DNA of 64,000 nt from Leucothrix arctica. GTDB lineage: Bacteria; Pseudomonadota; Gammaproteobacteria; Thiotrichales; Thiotrichaceae. The notes below the pieces were generated by a model. The model did no database searches. It was not told the origin of the DNA and worked only from the letters and a program-made list of their open reading frames with translations. The stretch lies in contig NZ_QGKL01000004.1 in the NCBI RefSeq assembly GCF_003172895.1, forward strand, positions 1 to 64,000, given 5' to 3'. Position numbers and translations under genes: made by a program. Numbering within the stretch: position 1 is the stretch's first letter; every line of letters starts with the position of its first letter. Positions 24,586 to 33,103 of this stretch are shown piece after piece.

Positions 24586-26904
24586 ATGAATCTAAAAATA
24601 AACTTAGCGACCAGCCTACTCCTAGCCAGCGCCTTTACTGCTGCCAATGCTGCCCCAGATACAGAAGGTCAATGGACGCAACAAGCTGACTGGCCAATGA
24701 TCGCGATTCATGCCGTTTTAACACCGCAAGGAAAGATACTGACTTGGGGCGTTGATGGTATTAGCTCTGGCCAATTTCAATATGACATGTGGGACCCTGC
24801 GTTAGGTTTAGACAACTCATCACATACCGTCATCACCAGTGATATCAGTGTCACATCCTTTTGCTCAGCGGGACTTGTGTTACCTGAGAGTGGCAACGTC
24901 CTTATGCCCGGCGGTGATGCTCGACCTGAAGGTTTAACAAACTCTGGAATCACCTCCGTTGCTGAGTTTAACCCTCAAAATAATGGACTCAGCAGAGCCG
25001 CTGAAATGAGCTACGCTCGCTGGTATCCAACCTCTATTACCTTACCTGATGGGGATATTTTGGTATCGGGTGGTCGAGATGGACAGCTCCGTGAAATCGT
25101 TACGCCAGAAGTGTATTCACCTTCGGAAAACCAGTGGCGCTCTCTATTTGGTGTCAATACGACAGGTTACGGTTACTACTACCCTAAGCTTTGGGTCATC
25201 CCTGACGGGCGCATATTTGGTATGCAAAGCGAGCGCATGTACTACATGACAGCTGATGGTCAAGGTACGCTAACGACTGCAGGCACTTTGCCACAAACTA
25301 GCCGAGGCAACAGCTCTACCGCAGTTATGTATAGCCCCGGCAAAATCATGCAAATTTCTGGTGAAAGCAGCAGTACTACTAACGGCACATTGTTAGTCGA
25401 TGTTACTGGCTCTTCACCTAGCGTACGTGAGACTAACAAACCTGCGGAAGCTGGACGCCTTTGGGCAAATACGGTGGTTTTGCCAAACGGTAAAGTAATG
25501 GTTGTTGGTGGCTCTGCCGTTTTAAATGCGGCTGGTGGTGCATCTTACCGTCCTGAAATTTGGGACCCTGCGACTGAACAGTGGTCTTTGATGGCGGAGT
25601 CAATTGCACGTCGAATGCGTTTATACCACTCAGTCGCTATTCTGTTAGAAGATGGCCGCATACTCGTCGCTGGTGGCGGTGCTCCAGGCCCTGAAGACAA
25701 TAAAAACGCTGAGATATTCACACCGCCTTATCTGTTTGATGAGTCAGGCTTAGCGCAACGCCCAACAATATCTAGCGCACCAGAGGAAGCGCCTTACGGT
25801 GCAAGCATCAGCGTTAGTCACCCTACTAGCGATACCATCACCCGCGTAACCTTAATTAAAACAGGTGCTGTCACTCATGCCTTTAATATGGAGCAACGCT
25901 TCATTGAAGCAGAGTTCACGGATACATCAGAAGGTGTGCGAGTACAAATACCTGACTCGGCCAACGTTGCGACACCCGGTCATTATTTGATGTTCTTAAT
26001 TAATGATAAAGGTGTACCGTCAACTGGGCATATCATCAGAATTTCAGACACTGCGGTTTACAACGAAAGCCCTTACCCTGTAGCACTGACTGATGCTGCG
26101 TCTGCAACCGCAGGCACTGCTTTAACGCTTAATGTATTAACCAACGATATTGGTTCAAGCCTAACCGTTAGCGACTACAACCAGTACTCGCAAAATGGCG
26201 GAACCATTACTAAGAATGGCAATAACCTTGTTTACACGTCAGCCGCTACATTTAGTGGTGAGGACACTTTCTGGTATGTGATTACCGATAATATTGGCCG
26301 TACCAATAGTGCCAAAGTGACTGTCAATGTGACTGGTGGCATCAACAACCCATTCCCTGTTGGCACGCCTGACACACTTACGGCCACGTCAGGCAATACC
26401 GTTACTATCGATGTACTTGCCAATGACACAGGAAATGGCTTGGTACTAATCGCACCAAACACTTGGTCTCTAAATGGCGGCAATGTGGCGTTGGCGAATA
26501 ATCAAATCACCTACACCGCAGATGCTAGCTACGTGGGTGAAGATAAGATTTGGTATAGTTTTAGAGACATTGAAAACCGTCAATCTTGGAGTGTAGTCAC
26601 GATCAATGTCATAAACGGCGGAGACAATAACCCAGCGCCAATTGGTAATGCGGACTCAGTACAGGCGACTACAGCGACGACGACTGTTATTGATGTATTG
26701 GCCAATGACATTGGTAACGGTCTTTCGATTAACACATTGAATAGCGCATGGTCGCTCAATGGTGGTACGGTTTCGTTATCTAATAACAAGCTAAACTATC
26801 AGTCAAAAGCTGGCTACGTTGGTGAAGACAAAATCTGGTATACCTTCTCAGAAGTTGAAGGGCGTAGCAGCTGGGGTGAAGTCACGGTTAATGTGACGCC
26901 TTAA
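24586..26904 (+). CDS. Secreted copper-radical oxidase (galactose oxidase-like) with C-terminal cadherin/Ig-like repeats
   Basis: Galactose/glyoxal oxidase-type enzyme: oxidises an alcohol or aldehyde with O2, giving H2O2. Numbered from ATG 24586 (772 residues). Signal peptide MNLKINLATSLLLASAFTAANA, then a Kelch beta-propeller, then a DUF1929 domain (about 395-490). All expected copper ligands are seen: C93 (TSFCSAG) to crosslink with Y147 (ARWYPTS), Y347-H348 (RLYHSVA) and H431 (VTHAFNMEQRF). Three repeats of about 90 residues at about 497-772 share VLANDxG-NGL and GEDxIWY, resembling adhesive cadherin/Big-type modules. A GTG at 24577 is an alternative start. The substrate is unknown. A SCO-family copper protein gene lies 84 bp downstream. 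Confidence 0.85.
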   Translation: MNLKINLATSLLLASAFTAANAAPDTEGQWTQQADWPMIAIHAVLTPQGKILTWGVDGISSGQFQYDMWDPALGLDNSSHTVITSDISVTSFCSAGLVLPESGNVLMPGGDARPEGLTNSGITSVAEFNPQNNGLSRAAEMSYARWYPTSITLPDGDILVSGGRDGQLREIVTPEVYSPSENQWRSLFGVNTTGYGYYYPKLWVIPDGRIFGMQSERMYYMTADGQGTLTTAGTLPQTSRGNSSTAVMYSPGKIMQISGESSSTTNGTLLVDVTGSSPSVRETNKPAEAGRLWANTVVLPNGKVMVVGGSAVLNAAGGASYRPEIWDPATEQWSLMAESIARRMRLYHSVAILLEDGRILVAGGGAPGPEDNKNAEIFTPPYLFDESGLAQRPTISSAPEEAPYGASISVSHPTSDTITRVTLIKTGAVTHAFNMEQRFIEAEFTDTSEGVRVQIPDSANVATPGHYLMFLINDKGVPSTGHIIRISDTAVYNESPYPVALTDAASATAGTALTLNVLTNDIGSSLTVSDYNQYSQNGGTITKNGNNLVYTSAATFSGEDTFWYVITDNIGRTNSAKVTVNVTGGINNPFPVGTPDTLTATSGNTVTIDVLANDTGNGLVLIAPNTWSLNGGNVALANNQITYTADASYVGEDKIWYSFRDIENRQSWSVVTINVINGGDNNPAPIGNADSVQATTATTTVIDVLANDIGNGLSINTLNSAWSLNGGTVSLSNNKLNYQSKAGYVGEDKIWYTFSEVEGRSSWGEVTVNVTP

Positions 26905-26988
26905 TTAGGTCTAAGGTTTCTATACCTAAAAGAGTGGCCTGATACTAAGCTAGGTCACTCTATTCCAAGCAATTACTGGTTAAAAATA

Positions 26989-27630
26989 ATGAAAAAAATT
27001 CCTTCAATAATTGGACTGTTATTAATCGCGTTAGCATTGTGTTATGCCGTGTTTGACTATTCACAATCAAAAACAGCCCCTAAGGCAGCAGTTGATCTAA
27101 CAGGGCCAAATGCACCTGTAAGAGGCCCACTTAATACTGCAGAACTAAAGCATATTGAGTTAGTAGACCAAGATGGAAAGGCTTTCACTCTTGATGAGTT
27201 GAAAGGCGATACAGTGCTGGTCAACTTCATGTTTGCGGGGTGCACTACTATTTGCCCTGTGCAAACGGTTGGGCTGCGCGACCTTCACAAAGAGTTGAGA
27301 CTTGACCCTAAGAAAAACCGCATCAAACTCTTATCTATTTCGATTGCTCCACTGAGCGATACGCCGAAGCAGTTAAAGGCATATGCACAACGTTTTGAGA
27401 TTGATACTCCGAGCTGGCGCTTTGCCGTGACTAGTCAGGCAAATACTGATGAGCTATCTGAGCAGTTTGGTGTAGGTGTTAAACCGTTGGGTGGTGATCA
27501 GTTAGACCATCGTTCATTGCTTTACTTGATCAACCATGAGGGTGTGTTGATTCAGCAGTATCGAGGTGGTGTGGTGAATGTTGAGCGACTTAAGAATGAG
27601 TTGCGTGCGGTTAACCAGATAGGGAGGTAG
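26989..27630 (+). CDS. SCO1/SenC family copper chaperone/thiol protein
   Basis: The 213-residue protein has an N-terminal membrane anchor (residues 5-22, IIGLLLIALALCYAVF) and a thioredoxin-like SCO domain. The copper-binding CxxxC motif is C85-C89 (GCTTICP) and the third ligand is H174 (LDHRSLLYL). SCO proteins deliver Cu to the CuA site of cytochrome oxidase or act as thiol reductants. No oxidase gene is nearby; the preceding gene is a copper-radical oxidase, so a role in its maturation is possible but only inferred from adjacency. Confidence 0.87.
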   Translation: MKKIPSIIGLLLIALALCYAVFDYSQSKTAPKAAVDLTGPNAPVRGPLNTAELKHIELVDQDGKAFTLDELKGDTVLVNFMFAGCTTICPVQTVGLRDLHKELRLDPKKNRIKLLSISIAPLSDTPKQLKAYAQRFEIDTPSWRFAVTSQANTDELSEQFGVGVKPLGGDQLDHRSLLYLINHEGVLIQQYRGGVVNVERLKNELRAVNQIGR

Positions 27631-27800
27631 GGATTTATTTAAGTAAATCACTTAGCTTACACCATCATCAATGAGTGAGTGAGTTTGTATTGCGGTGACA
27701 GTTAAAGCACATCAATTCATTTTCCCTGAAAAGTAATCAACCTGTAGCACTCAAGAGCAGTATAATCGTCTAATGTATTAAGCCTCGAAGGACACGCATT

Positions 27801-28847
27801 ATGACCAATACCCCAGCCTCACAAGACAAGCAATTGCTGGATAGTGTTCGAGAGCTACTCACTCAAAGCCGCCAAAAAGTAGTGACCACTGTCAACACAG
27901 TGATGGTTCAAACCTACTGGCAGATTGGTTATTTGATTGTTGAACATGAGCAGCAAGGTGAAAGCCGTGCAGAGTATGGAAAAGCGTTACTAAAAGAATT
28001 ATCACAATCACTGACAGCTGAGTTTGGTAAAGGCTTTGATATGACAAACCTGCGCTTCATGCGCTCAGTTTATCAAGCGTTTCCAATTCGAGACGCACTG
28101 CGTCTCGAATTGAGTTGGACACATTACCGTATGCTTTCTCGTATTGATAACGAGCAAGCACGACAATGGTATGTGAATGAATCCATTGAACAAAGCTGGA
28201 GCTCTAGAGCGTTAGACCGTCAAATTGGTTCGCTCTATTACGAGCGCTTATTATCTAGTAAGGAAAAACAACCAGTACTTGAGGAAGCAGGACAAAAGAC
28301 AACGTCTCTAGCAACCTCATCAAAGGATTATTTGCGTGACCCTTATATCTTTGACTTTCTTGGCTTACCATCTGGTTCACTTCAAGAAAGCGAGCTGGAA
28401 CAAGCCCTAATTGAGAACCTCCAAAAGTTCCTGTTAGAGCTGGGTAAAGGCTTTGCTTTTGTTGAACGCCAACAACGTATCAGTACCGACGATGGCGATT
28501 ATTATATTGATCTGGTGTTCTACAACTTCCACCTCAAGTGTTTCTTACTCATTGACCTAAAAATGCACCGTCTTACGCATCAAGATGTGGGTCAGATGGA
28601 TATGTATGTACGCATGTATGACGAAAAAAAGCGACGGGCAGATGACAACCCCACTATTGGTTTAATTCTCTGCACTGAAAACAATCATACGGTTGCCAAG
28701 TATTCTGTTCTGAATGACAACGCAAACCTATTTGCCTCTAAGTACATGACTGAGTTACCAAGTGAAGAAGAGTTACGACTTGAACTGGAAAGAGAACGTG
28801 AGTTGTTACAAGAGCGAATGAATTACGAAACACTTGGGGCTAAATAA
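27801..28847 (+). CDS. PDDEXK nuclease domain protein, DUF1016/YhcG family
   Basis: The 348-residue protein has an N-terminal DUF1016_N part (about 12-150, TYWQIGYLIVEHEQQG, FGKGFDMTNLRFMRSVYQAF, ELSWTHYRMLSRI). The C-terminal PDDEXK nuclease (about 175-330) has FLLELGKGFAFVERQQRI, DGDYYIDLVFYNFHLKCFLLIDLK and GLILCTENN. The D-(V)-F...-D-L-K pattern fits the catalytic core. YhcG-type proteins are linked to restriction-like or defence functions and are often mobile. It contains a 29-bp palindrome (28084-28112). Monocistronic. Confidence 0.88.
   Translation: MTNTPASQDKQLLDSVRELLTQSRQKVVTTVNTVMVQTYWQIGYLIVEHEQQGESRAEYGKALLKELSQSLTAEFGKGFDMTNLRFMRSVYQAFPIRDALRLELSWTHYRMLSRIDNEQARQWYVNESIEQSWSSRALDRQIGSLYYERLLSSKEKQPVLEEAGQKTTSLATSSKDYLRDPYIFDFLGLPSGSLQESELEQALIENLQKFLLELGKGFAFVERQQRISTDDGDYYIDLVFYNFHLKCFLLIDLKMHRLTHQDVGQMDMYVRMYDEKKRRADDNPTIGLILCTENNHTVAKYSVLNDNANLFASKYMTELPSEEELRLELERERELLQERMNYETLGAK
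28084..28112. repeat. 29-bp palindrome inside the DUF1016 gene
   Basis: Arm CAATTCGAGACGCA, one spacer base, then its exact complement: 14 perfect base pairs. It encodes the end of the helix preceding ELSWTHYR and lies within an intact, conserved domain. Confidence 0.95.
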
Positions 28848-28901
28848 AGTATGGTGACCTGTACTTTTACCACACTAGCTTGCCCTTAATTTTGAATTAG
28901 A

Positions 28902-29540
28902 ATGGTAAAACAAATGGCAGAAATCAACTATCTACTAATTATCCTATCTGCACTTGCTGCGATTGCCAGTCCCGGCCCTGCAACTCTCGCCATCGCAGGC
29001 ACTTCCATGAGCCATGGCCGCTACTTTGGCTTATCTCTAGCAGCTGGTGTTCTTACAGGGTCACTGATTTGGTCTGCTACAGCTGCATTCGGACTTGCAA
29101 CAGTTCTTCATACCAACGTTTGGTTGTTTGAAATTCTCAGATACTGTGGCGCGCTGTATCTATTATTTTTAGCATTCAAGTCCCTACGTTATGCACTTAG
29201 CTCAATATCGATAAGCCTACCTGAGAACCAAAAATCAACATTGAAAGGCAATTACTTTAAAGGCTTGCTAATCCACCTTACTAACCCGAAAGCTATTCTT
29301 TTCTTTGGCTCTCTATACTCTATTGGTGTTCCCTCAACTGCACAACCTATTGAGCTTTTATCGGTGATTTTCGTCGTTGGTTCGGTAAGTTCGCTGATCT
29401 TCCTAGGCTATGCCTTTCTCTTTTCAAACAGACTTGCTAGGCAACGATACTTAAAATCTAAAGTGGTATTTGAGAGTATTTTTGCTTTGTTTTTTGGTGT
29501 TGCAGGATTGAAGTTACTAACGAGCGAAATTGGAAAATAA
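28902..29540 (+). CDS. LysE/RhtB-family amino-acid exporter
   Basis: The 212-residue membrane protein has six TM helices and the family motif SPGPATLAIAGTSMSHG near residues 24-41. It also has GLKLL at the end and LTNPKAILFFGSLY mid-protein. LysE/RhtB proteins export basic or small neutral amino acids. The start at 28902 or at the in-frame ATG 28914 are both possible. It begins a tight plus-strand group (gaps of 8, 43 and 4 bp) with GrpB, a carbamoyltransferase-like gene and a small membrane protein. Confidence 0.85.
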   Translation: MVKQMAEINYLLIILSALAAIASPGPATLAIAGTSMSHGRYFGLSLAAGVLTGSLIWSATAAFGLATVLHTNVWLFEILRYCGALYLLFLAFKSLRYALSSISISLPENQKSTLKGNYFKGLLIHLTNPKAILFFGSLYSIGVPSTAQPIELLSVIFVVGSVSSLIFLGYAFLFSNRLARQRYLKSKVVFESIFALFFGVAGLKLLTSEIGK

Positions 29541-29548
29541 CGCTCAGA

Positions 29549-30031
29549 ATGTATATTTATCCTCATAAAGCAGAATGGTTCGACGAATACCAATACGAAG
29601 CTGAGTTAATACAAGCCGCCTATAACGGTTCAATCACACTAAAACACATCGGATCAACTGCTGTTGAAGGTCTATATGCAAAAGACTGCATCGACATATT
29701 AGGTATAGTGAGTGATTTATCAGTTGTACAAAAAAGTGTAGCTGCACTCAAAGAGCTTGGCTACAAACACAAAGGTAGTTATGGCATTGAAGGAAGAGAG
29801 TATTTTTCTAAACCTCACAGACAGGTTCACCTTCATATATTTCAAGAGGGCTCTGCTGAGATAGATAAACATTTCGGTTTCGTTCAATTATTGCAGACAA
29901 CACCCGAACTGTTATTAGAGTTAAACACACTCAAGCAGGCGCTTCATACTAAGCACCCTACTGACAAAAATAAATACCAATTAGAAAAGAGTAGTTTTTA
30001 CTATAAGATAAACAAAATACTCTCTAAGTAG
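29549..30031 (+). CDS. GrpB family (UPF0157) nucleotidyltransferase-like protein
   Basis: The 160-residue protein shows the GrpB pattern: an N-terminal YPHKAEWFDEYQYEAEL and the nucleotidyltransferase-fold core HIGSTAVEGLYAKDCIDILGIV, where the family normally has GSTAVPGLxAKPxIDI. Then come GYKHKGSYGIEGREYFSK and HLHIFQEGS. Biological role is unknown. The Pro-to-Glu and KP-to-KD changes in the core are mild departures from consensus. It starts 8 bp after the LysE-family gene. Confidence 0.83.
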   Translation: MYIYPHKAEWFDEYQYEAELIQAAYNGSITLKHIGSTAVEGLYAKDCIDILGIVSDLSVVQKSVAALKELGYKHKGSYGIEGREYFSKPHRQVHLHIFQEGSAEIDKHFGFVQLLQTTPELLLELNTLKQALHTKHPTDKNKYQLEKSSFYYKINKILSK

Positions 30032-30074
30032 CTTATTCTCAGAGCGTTGGAAATTTCGTAGGAATAATACCAAC

Positions 30075-30878
30075 ATGCTAAACCTACTCAATATTGATGA
30101 TTTATCTCAAGAAGATATCTACAAAATCTGGGACAGTGCCAACAACGGCACGGCTGACAAACTAGAAGCCAATATCGCTTGGTCGTTTGAAGGTAACGGC
30201 ATTCGAACCAGAACCACGTTTGTTCAAACCTTCCAAACGCTTGGCGTTAATTTCGTAGAACTTCCCAACTTTCTAAAAACGAATGAGTCCGTAGAAGACT
30301 TAGCTAGCTATATGGATGCATTCTATTCGATGTATGTTATCAGAGAGTCAAATCACCAAAGGCTAAAAGCATTTGCAGCAGCCACAACAAAGCCAATCAT
30401 CAACGCTATGTCTAGTGAGGCTCACCCATGTGAAGTATTGACCGATGCTTACTATCTCTCAACTAAGTTCGAGTCATTAACAAATGTGCGTATTTTACTC
30501 TGGGGGCCAGTCACTAATGTGTTTAAGTCGTGGCATTCTTTATCAGGTGTTTTAGGTCTTAACATGACTCACTACTGCCCTAGTGAATACCACCAGGATA
30601 CGAAAAACGTGACCTATACCGATCAGCTAACGGGACACTATGACGTAGTTATCACAGACGCTTGGCCTAAGGGATTCTCGGATAGTAACTACTGCCTTTC
30701 TAATGACCATTTACGTGGCATGAGTAGCCCGATGGTACTGCCAACACCGCCTGTGACAGTTGGCAATGAGTTGAAGCAACCATTGTATGACACCGAAAAC
30801 TTTGTTGGTTACGAGCAGAAGGCTTTATTACTACCGATACAAATTGCGATTGTTTCTTACTTGTTGAGCAAGGCTTAA
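30075..30878 (+). CDS. Divergent ornithine/aspartate carbamoyltransferase-like protein
   Basis: The 267-residue protein keeps the two-domain carbamoyltransferase layout but is shorter than the usual 305-330 residues. The carbamoyl-phosphate loop STRTR reads GIRTRT at 42-47, so the first Ser is lost but both Args remain. The HPxQ motif reads HPCE at 117-120. The second domain has VRILLWGPVTNVFKSWHSL and a DVVITDAW element, but the HCLP motif of ornithine carbamoyltransferase is missing (PTPPV at the corresponding place). It may use another amine or have lost catalysis. It lies within a tight plus-strand group beside an amino-acid exporter. Confidence 0.7.
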   Translation: MLNLLNIDDLSQEDIYKIWDSANNGTADKLEANIAWSFEGNGIRTRTTFVQTFQTLGVNFVELPNFLKTNESVEDLASYMDAFYSMYVIRESNHQRLKAFAAATTKPIINAMSSEAHPCEVLTDAYYLSTKFESLTNVRILLWGPVTNVFKSWHSLSGVLGLNMTHYCPSEYHQDTKNVTYTDQLTGHYDVVITDAWPKGFSDSNYCLSNDHLRGMSSPMVLPTPPVTVGNELKQPLYDTENFVGYEQKALLLPIQIAIVSYLLSKA

Positions 30879-30882
30879 CAGT

Positions 30883-31197
30883 ATGAGTAGGCATAAGCTG
30901 GTTTCACTAGGTTATATTCAAGCGTTTCTTTGTACATTAATCGCCATATCAAGCTTTGCTGTATTCTTTACTGGTAACGCTGACTACATAACCAAAAGTC
31001 ACCAGCTTCTTTATGTCTATAACCTACTTCTTTACTTTGCGTTTATATCGTTATGTACCTCTATAATTTATCTCGCTAAAGCCATAGGGTTATTCATTTC
31101 AAAAGATAAAGGACCTTGGCAGTTTCTTTTTTTATTTATACTCATCTCTTCGACGAGCCTAGCAGCACTTATAGCTATCGTGTTGTTCGCAGATTAG
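30883..31197 (+). CDS. Small membrane protein, 104 aa
   Basis: Three TM helices are predicted by eye (about 8-27, 41-63, 80-101), with short polar loops. It begins 4 bp after the carbamoyltransferase-like gene, implying one transcript. No family recognised. Confidence 0.55.
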   Translation: MSRHKLVSLGYIQAFLCTLIAISSFAVFFTGNADYITKSHQLLYVYNLLLYFAFISLCTSIIYLAKAIGLFISKDKGPWQFLFLFILISSTSLAALIAIVLFAD

Positions 31198-31230
31198 CCT
31201 ATCCATAACAATTCAGAACTAGCGAATAAG

Positions 31231-31358
31231 CATTGGTATTATTGCTGAACATACGCATCTCAAAAGGCCGGCACTTGAAACTTGGCTATACAGAAGGCGC
31301 AATCAAAACCTTTCCACACCTCCCATTTGGCGTGCTGTATATGAGCTATCATTTCTAA
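31231..31358 (+). pseudogene. Coding remnant, C-terminal piece of an unknown gene
   Basis: A plus-strand frame open from a TAA near 31229 to a TAA at 31356-31358 reads like a protein C-terminus, ending KLGYTEGAIKTFPHLPFGV then LYMSYHF, with no ATG at its beginning. No family recognised. It lies between two intact small genes, next to other fragments, so gene decay is the simplest reading. Confidence 0.3.
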
Positions 31359-31371
31359 AGAGGAACGAACC

Positions 31372-31737
31372 ATGCTTAATAACTCAATCTTATTCTTAGC
31401 TACATCAAACCCTGTAGAGTCAAAGCAGTTTTATGAGACACAACTGGAGCTAACGTTCATTTCCGAAGATGACTTTGCACTAGTGTTTGATGTTGACGGT
31501 ATCGAACTTAGAATACAAAAGGTAGAATCTGTTAACGCACCTCAGTACACCACTCTTGGTTGGTCTGTAGAGGACATTAAGAGCGTCGTATCAACGTTGA
31601 CATCTAATGGTGTGAACTTTGAACGTTATGACATGCTTGAGCAGGATGAACTATGTATATGGAGTTCGCAGAGCGGTGCAAAAGTTGCTTGGTTTAAAGA
31701 CCCTGACGGTAACAACTTGTCAATTACAGAGCATTAA
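31372..31737 (+). CDS. VOC/glyoxalase-superfamily protein
   Basis: The 121-residue single-domain VOC protein has a beta-alpha-beta-beta-beta fold: SILFLATSNPVESKQFYETQ, DFALVFDVDGIELRIQKV, TTLGWSVEDIKSVVSTL, and the ending AWFKDPDGNNLSITEH that is typical of the family. VOC proteins bind a metal between paired modules; function ranges from glyoxalases to antibiotic binding and is not predictable here. An internally deleted copy of this gene lies at 32342-32434. Confidence 0.82.
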   Translation: MLNNSILFLATSNPVESKQFYETQLELTFISEDDFALVFDVDGIELRIQKVESVNAPQYTTLGWSVEDIKSVVSTLTSNGVNFERYDMLEQDELCIWSSQSGAKVAWFKDPDGNNLSITEH

Positions 31738-31742
31738 TGCGG

Positions 31743-32189
31743 TTATACAATATCCTGCTGTTTAATAACTTGGTAAGTACCTAGCCCATAGCAAATGCCG
31801 ATAATCAAACAAATCACTGACGATACAATCATAAACGTCATGTTTTCTGCTAGTTCTAACATGTAGGGTGAGTCAGCAAAAATGACAACAGGGATCGCGA
31901 GTAACCCTCTAGCCAAAAACACAAGCGTGACCAGCGATAGTATGACCTTTGTAAATGGCAATTGCTTTACCAGCTTAGCACCTGAAAAAGCGTACAAACT
32001 CCAAATAGCCAAAATACTCGCAATGACAAACGTCACCATAGTAGGATATTTAGACCCCTGCTCGCTCATCACAGCCATCTTTTCACCTGCACCGAAAAAG
32101 CGGTAAAAATTAGCGCCACCAATAATGATGACAATATGAGTTAACGACGCTATTGCAGTCAAAATACCTGCAAACTTTAAAAAGCTCAT
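31743..32189 (-). CDS. Four-helix membrane protein, 148 aa
   Basis: TM helices at about 5-25, 48-69, 79-103 and 118-140, with a short loop GANFYRFFGAGEKMAVMSEQG after the first. The layout resembles small uncharacterised membrane proteins of gammaproteobacteria; I do not assign a family. It is convergent with the VOC gene, stop codons 5 bp apart. Confidence 0.6.
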   Translation of the reverse strand: MSFLKFAGILTAIASLTHIVIIIGGANFYRFFGAGEKMAVMSEQGSKYPTMVTFVIASILAIWSLYAFSGAKLVKQLPFTKVILSLVTLVFLARGLLAIPVVIFADSPYMLELAENMTFMIVSSVICLIIGICYGLGTYQVIKQQDIV

Positions 32190-32225
32190 TGTTTGTTCCT
32201 TAAGTGGTATAGCACTAAAAATATC

Positions 32226-32341
32226 TTAGCCAACATGAGAAGAGCAGATAGCAACTTTTCCATTGATATTAGCCAATACCTTGCTAATGACCTTTTGCTT
32301 ATCGATGTCTGCTTTAGTCTTTTTTAACAATTCTTCATTTT
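32226..32341 (-). pseudogene. Coding remnant on the minus strand, C-terminal piece
   Basis: A minus-strand frame of about 40 codons without a start ends at a TAA (32226-32228) and reads NEELLKKTKADIDKQKV, then ISKVLANINGKVAICSSHVG. This looks like the helical C-terminus of a real protein. It abuts the VOC remnant that runs the other way, so two unrelated gene pieces appear joined here. No family recognised. Confidence 0.3.
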
Positions 32342-32434
32342 GATGGAACGGAGCTTAGAATACAAAAGAAGGTTGGAAAGGTTGCTTGGTTGAAAGACTC
32401 TGACGGCAACAACTTGTCGATGACAGAGCATTAA
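32342..32434 (+). pseudogene. Internally deleted copy of the neighbouring VOC gene
   Basis: The frame reads DGTELRIQK, then KVGKVAWLKDSDGNNL and SMTEH-stop. The intact VOC gene at 31372-31737 has DGIELRIQK and AKVAWFKDPDGNNL, ending SITEH. The two match except that about 50 codons between the halves are gone and the 5' part is missing. This is a diverged duplicate, decayed by deletion. Confidence 0.75.
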
Positions 32435-32569
32435 TGATGAGATAAGAAGAAAACTCCCTTTACCAAAACTTACGACTCCCTTACCCAACTTAATATTTAC
32501 CACGTTTATAGTTCATCCATCGACGCAAAACAAGTCGAACCTTAATTAACTAAACTGGATGGATTTAAA

Positions 32570-33059
32570 ATGAAAAAGACTTTATTAGTAGCACTTTTAG
32601 CAAGCACTTTGGCACTTGGCGCATCTGTTTCTCAAGCAGACAACAGCAGCGGACAACGTGATGGATACTCTAAGCAAGAAGGTGGAAAGCACCACAAGAA
32701 AGACAGTAAGCAACGTGGCGGTAACATGAAGCGCATCGCAGAAAAGCTTGAGTTGACTGACGCACAGCAAGCAGAGCTAAAGACACTTCGTACGCAGCAA
32801 AAAGCTAGCGCTTCAGTACTACGTGAGCAGATGAAGACAGTTCGCACAGACATGAAAGCACTGGATACAACAAGCGCGGATTACGATAGCCAAGTTGCAG
32901 TGATTGCAGATAAGAAGGCGAATCTTTATCCAACGCAGTCAGGCACGTCAACAGTTTGCAGCGGTGTTAACAACTGAGCAGCTAGCGAAGTTTGAAGCAA
33001 TGAAAAGTAAGCGTGGCGGTAAGAAAGGCCATGGTAAGCATAACAAGAACAAGGGCTAA
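32570..33059 (+). pseudogene. Spy/CpxP-like periplasmic protein gene with a frameshift
   Basis: The first frame gives 135 residues (stop at 32977): signal peptide MKKTLLVALLASTLALGASVSQA, a His/Lys-rich linker (GGKHHKKDSKQRGG), then LELTDAQQAELKTLRTQQ, an LTxxQ motif of Spy/CpxP. After codon AAT-CTT at about 32922-32927 the family sequence continues in another frame (IQRSQARQQFAAVL, TTEQLAKFEAMKS, then a Lys/His-rich end) to a TAA at 33057. Removing one T restores a 162-residue protein with both LTxxQ motifs. So this is either a frameshift mutation or a sequencing error. Spy/CpxP are envelope-stress chaperones. Confidence 0.8.
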
Positions 33060-33103
33060 TTCTCTTGATCTATTAATCGCAGACTGTCTCTGCTGGTAAA
33101 ACT

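Noticed and set aside
28902..31737. Possible integron cassette array (small genes such as LysE, GrpB, VOC; AACGCTC and GAGCGTT flanking the GrpB gene).
   Set aside because: Gaps between genes are 4-43 bp, too short for attC sites, and no repeated attC-like dyads were seen. The seven-base match is weak.
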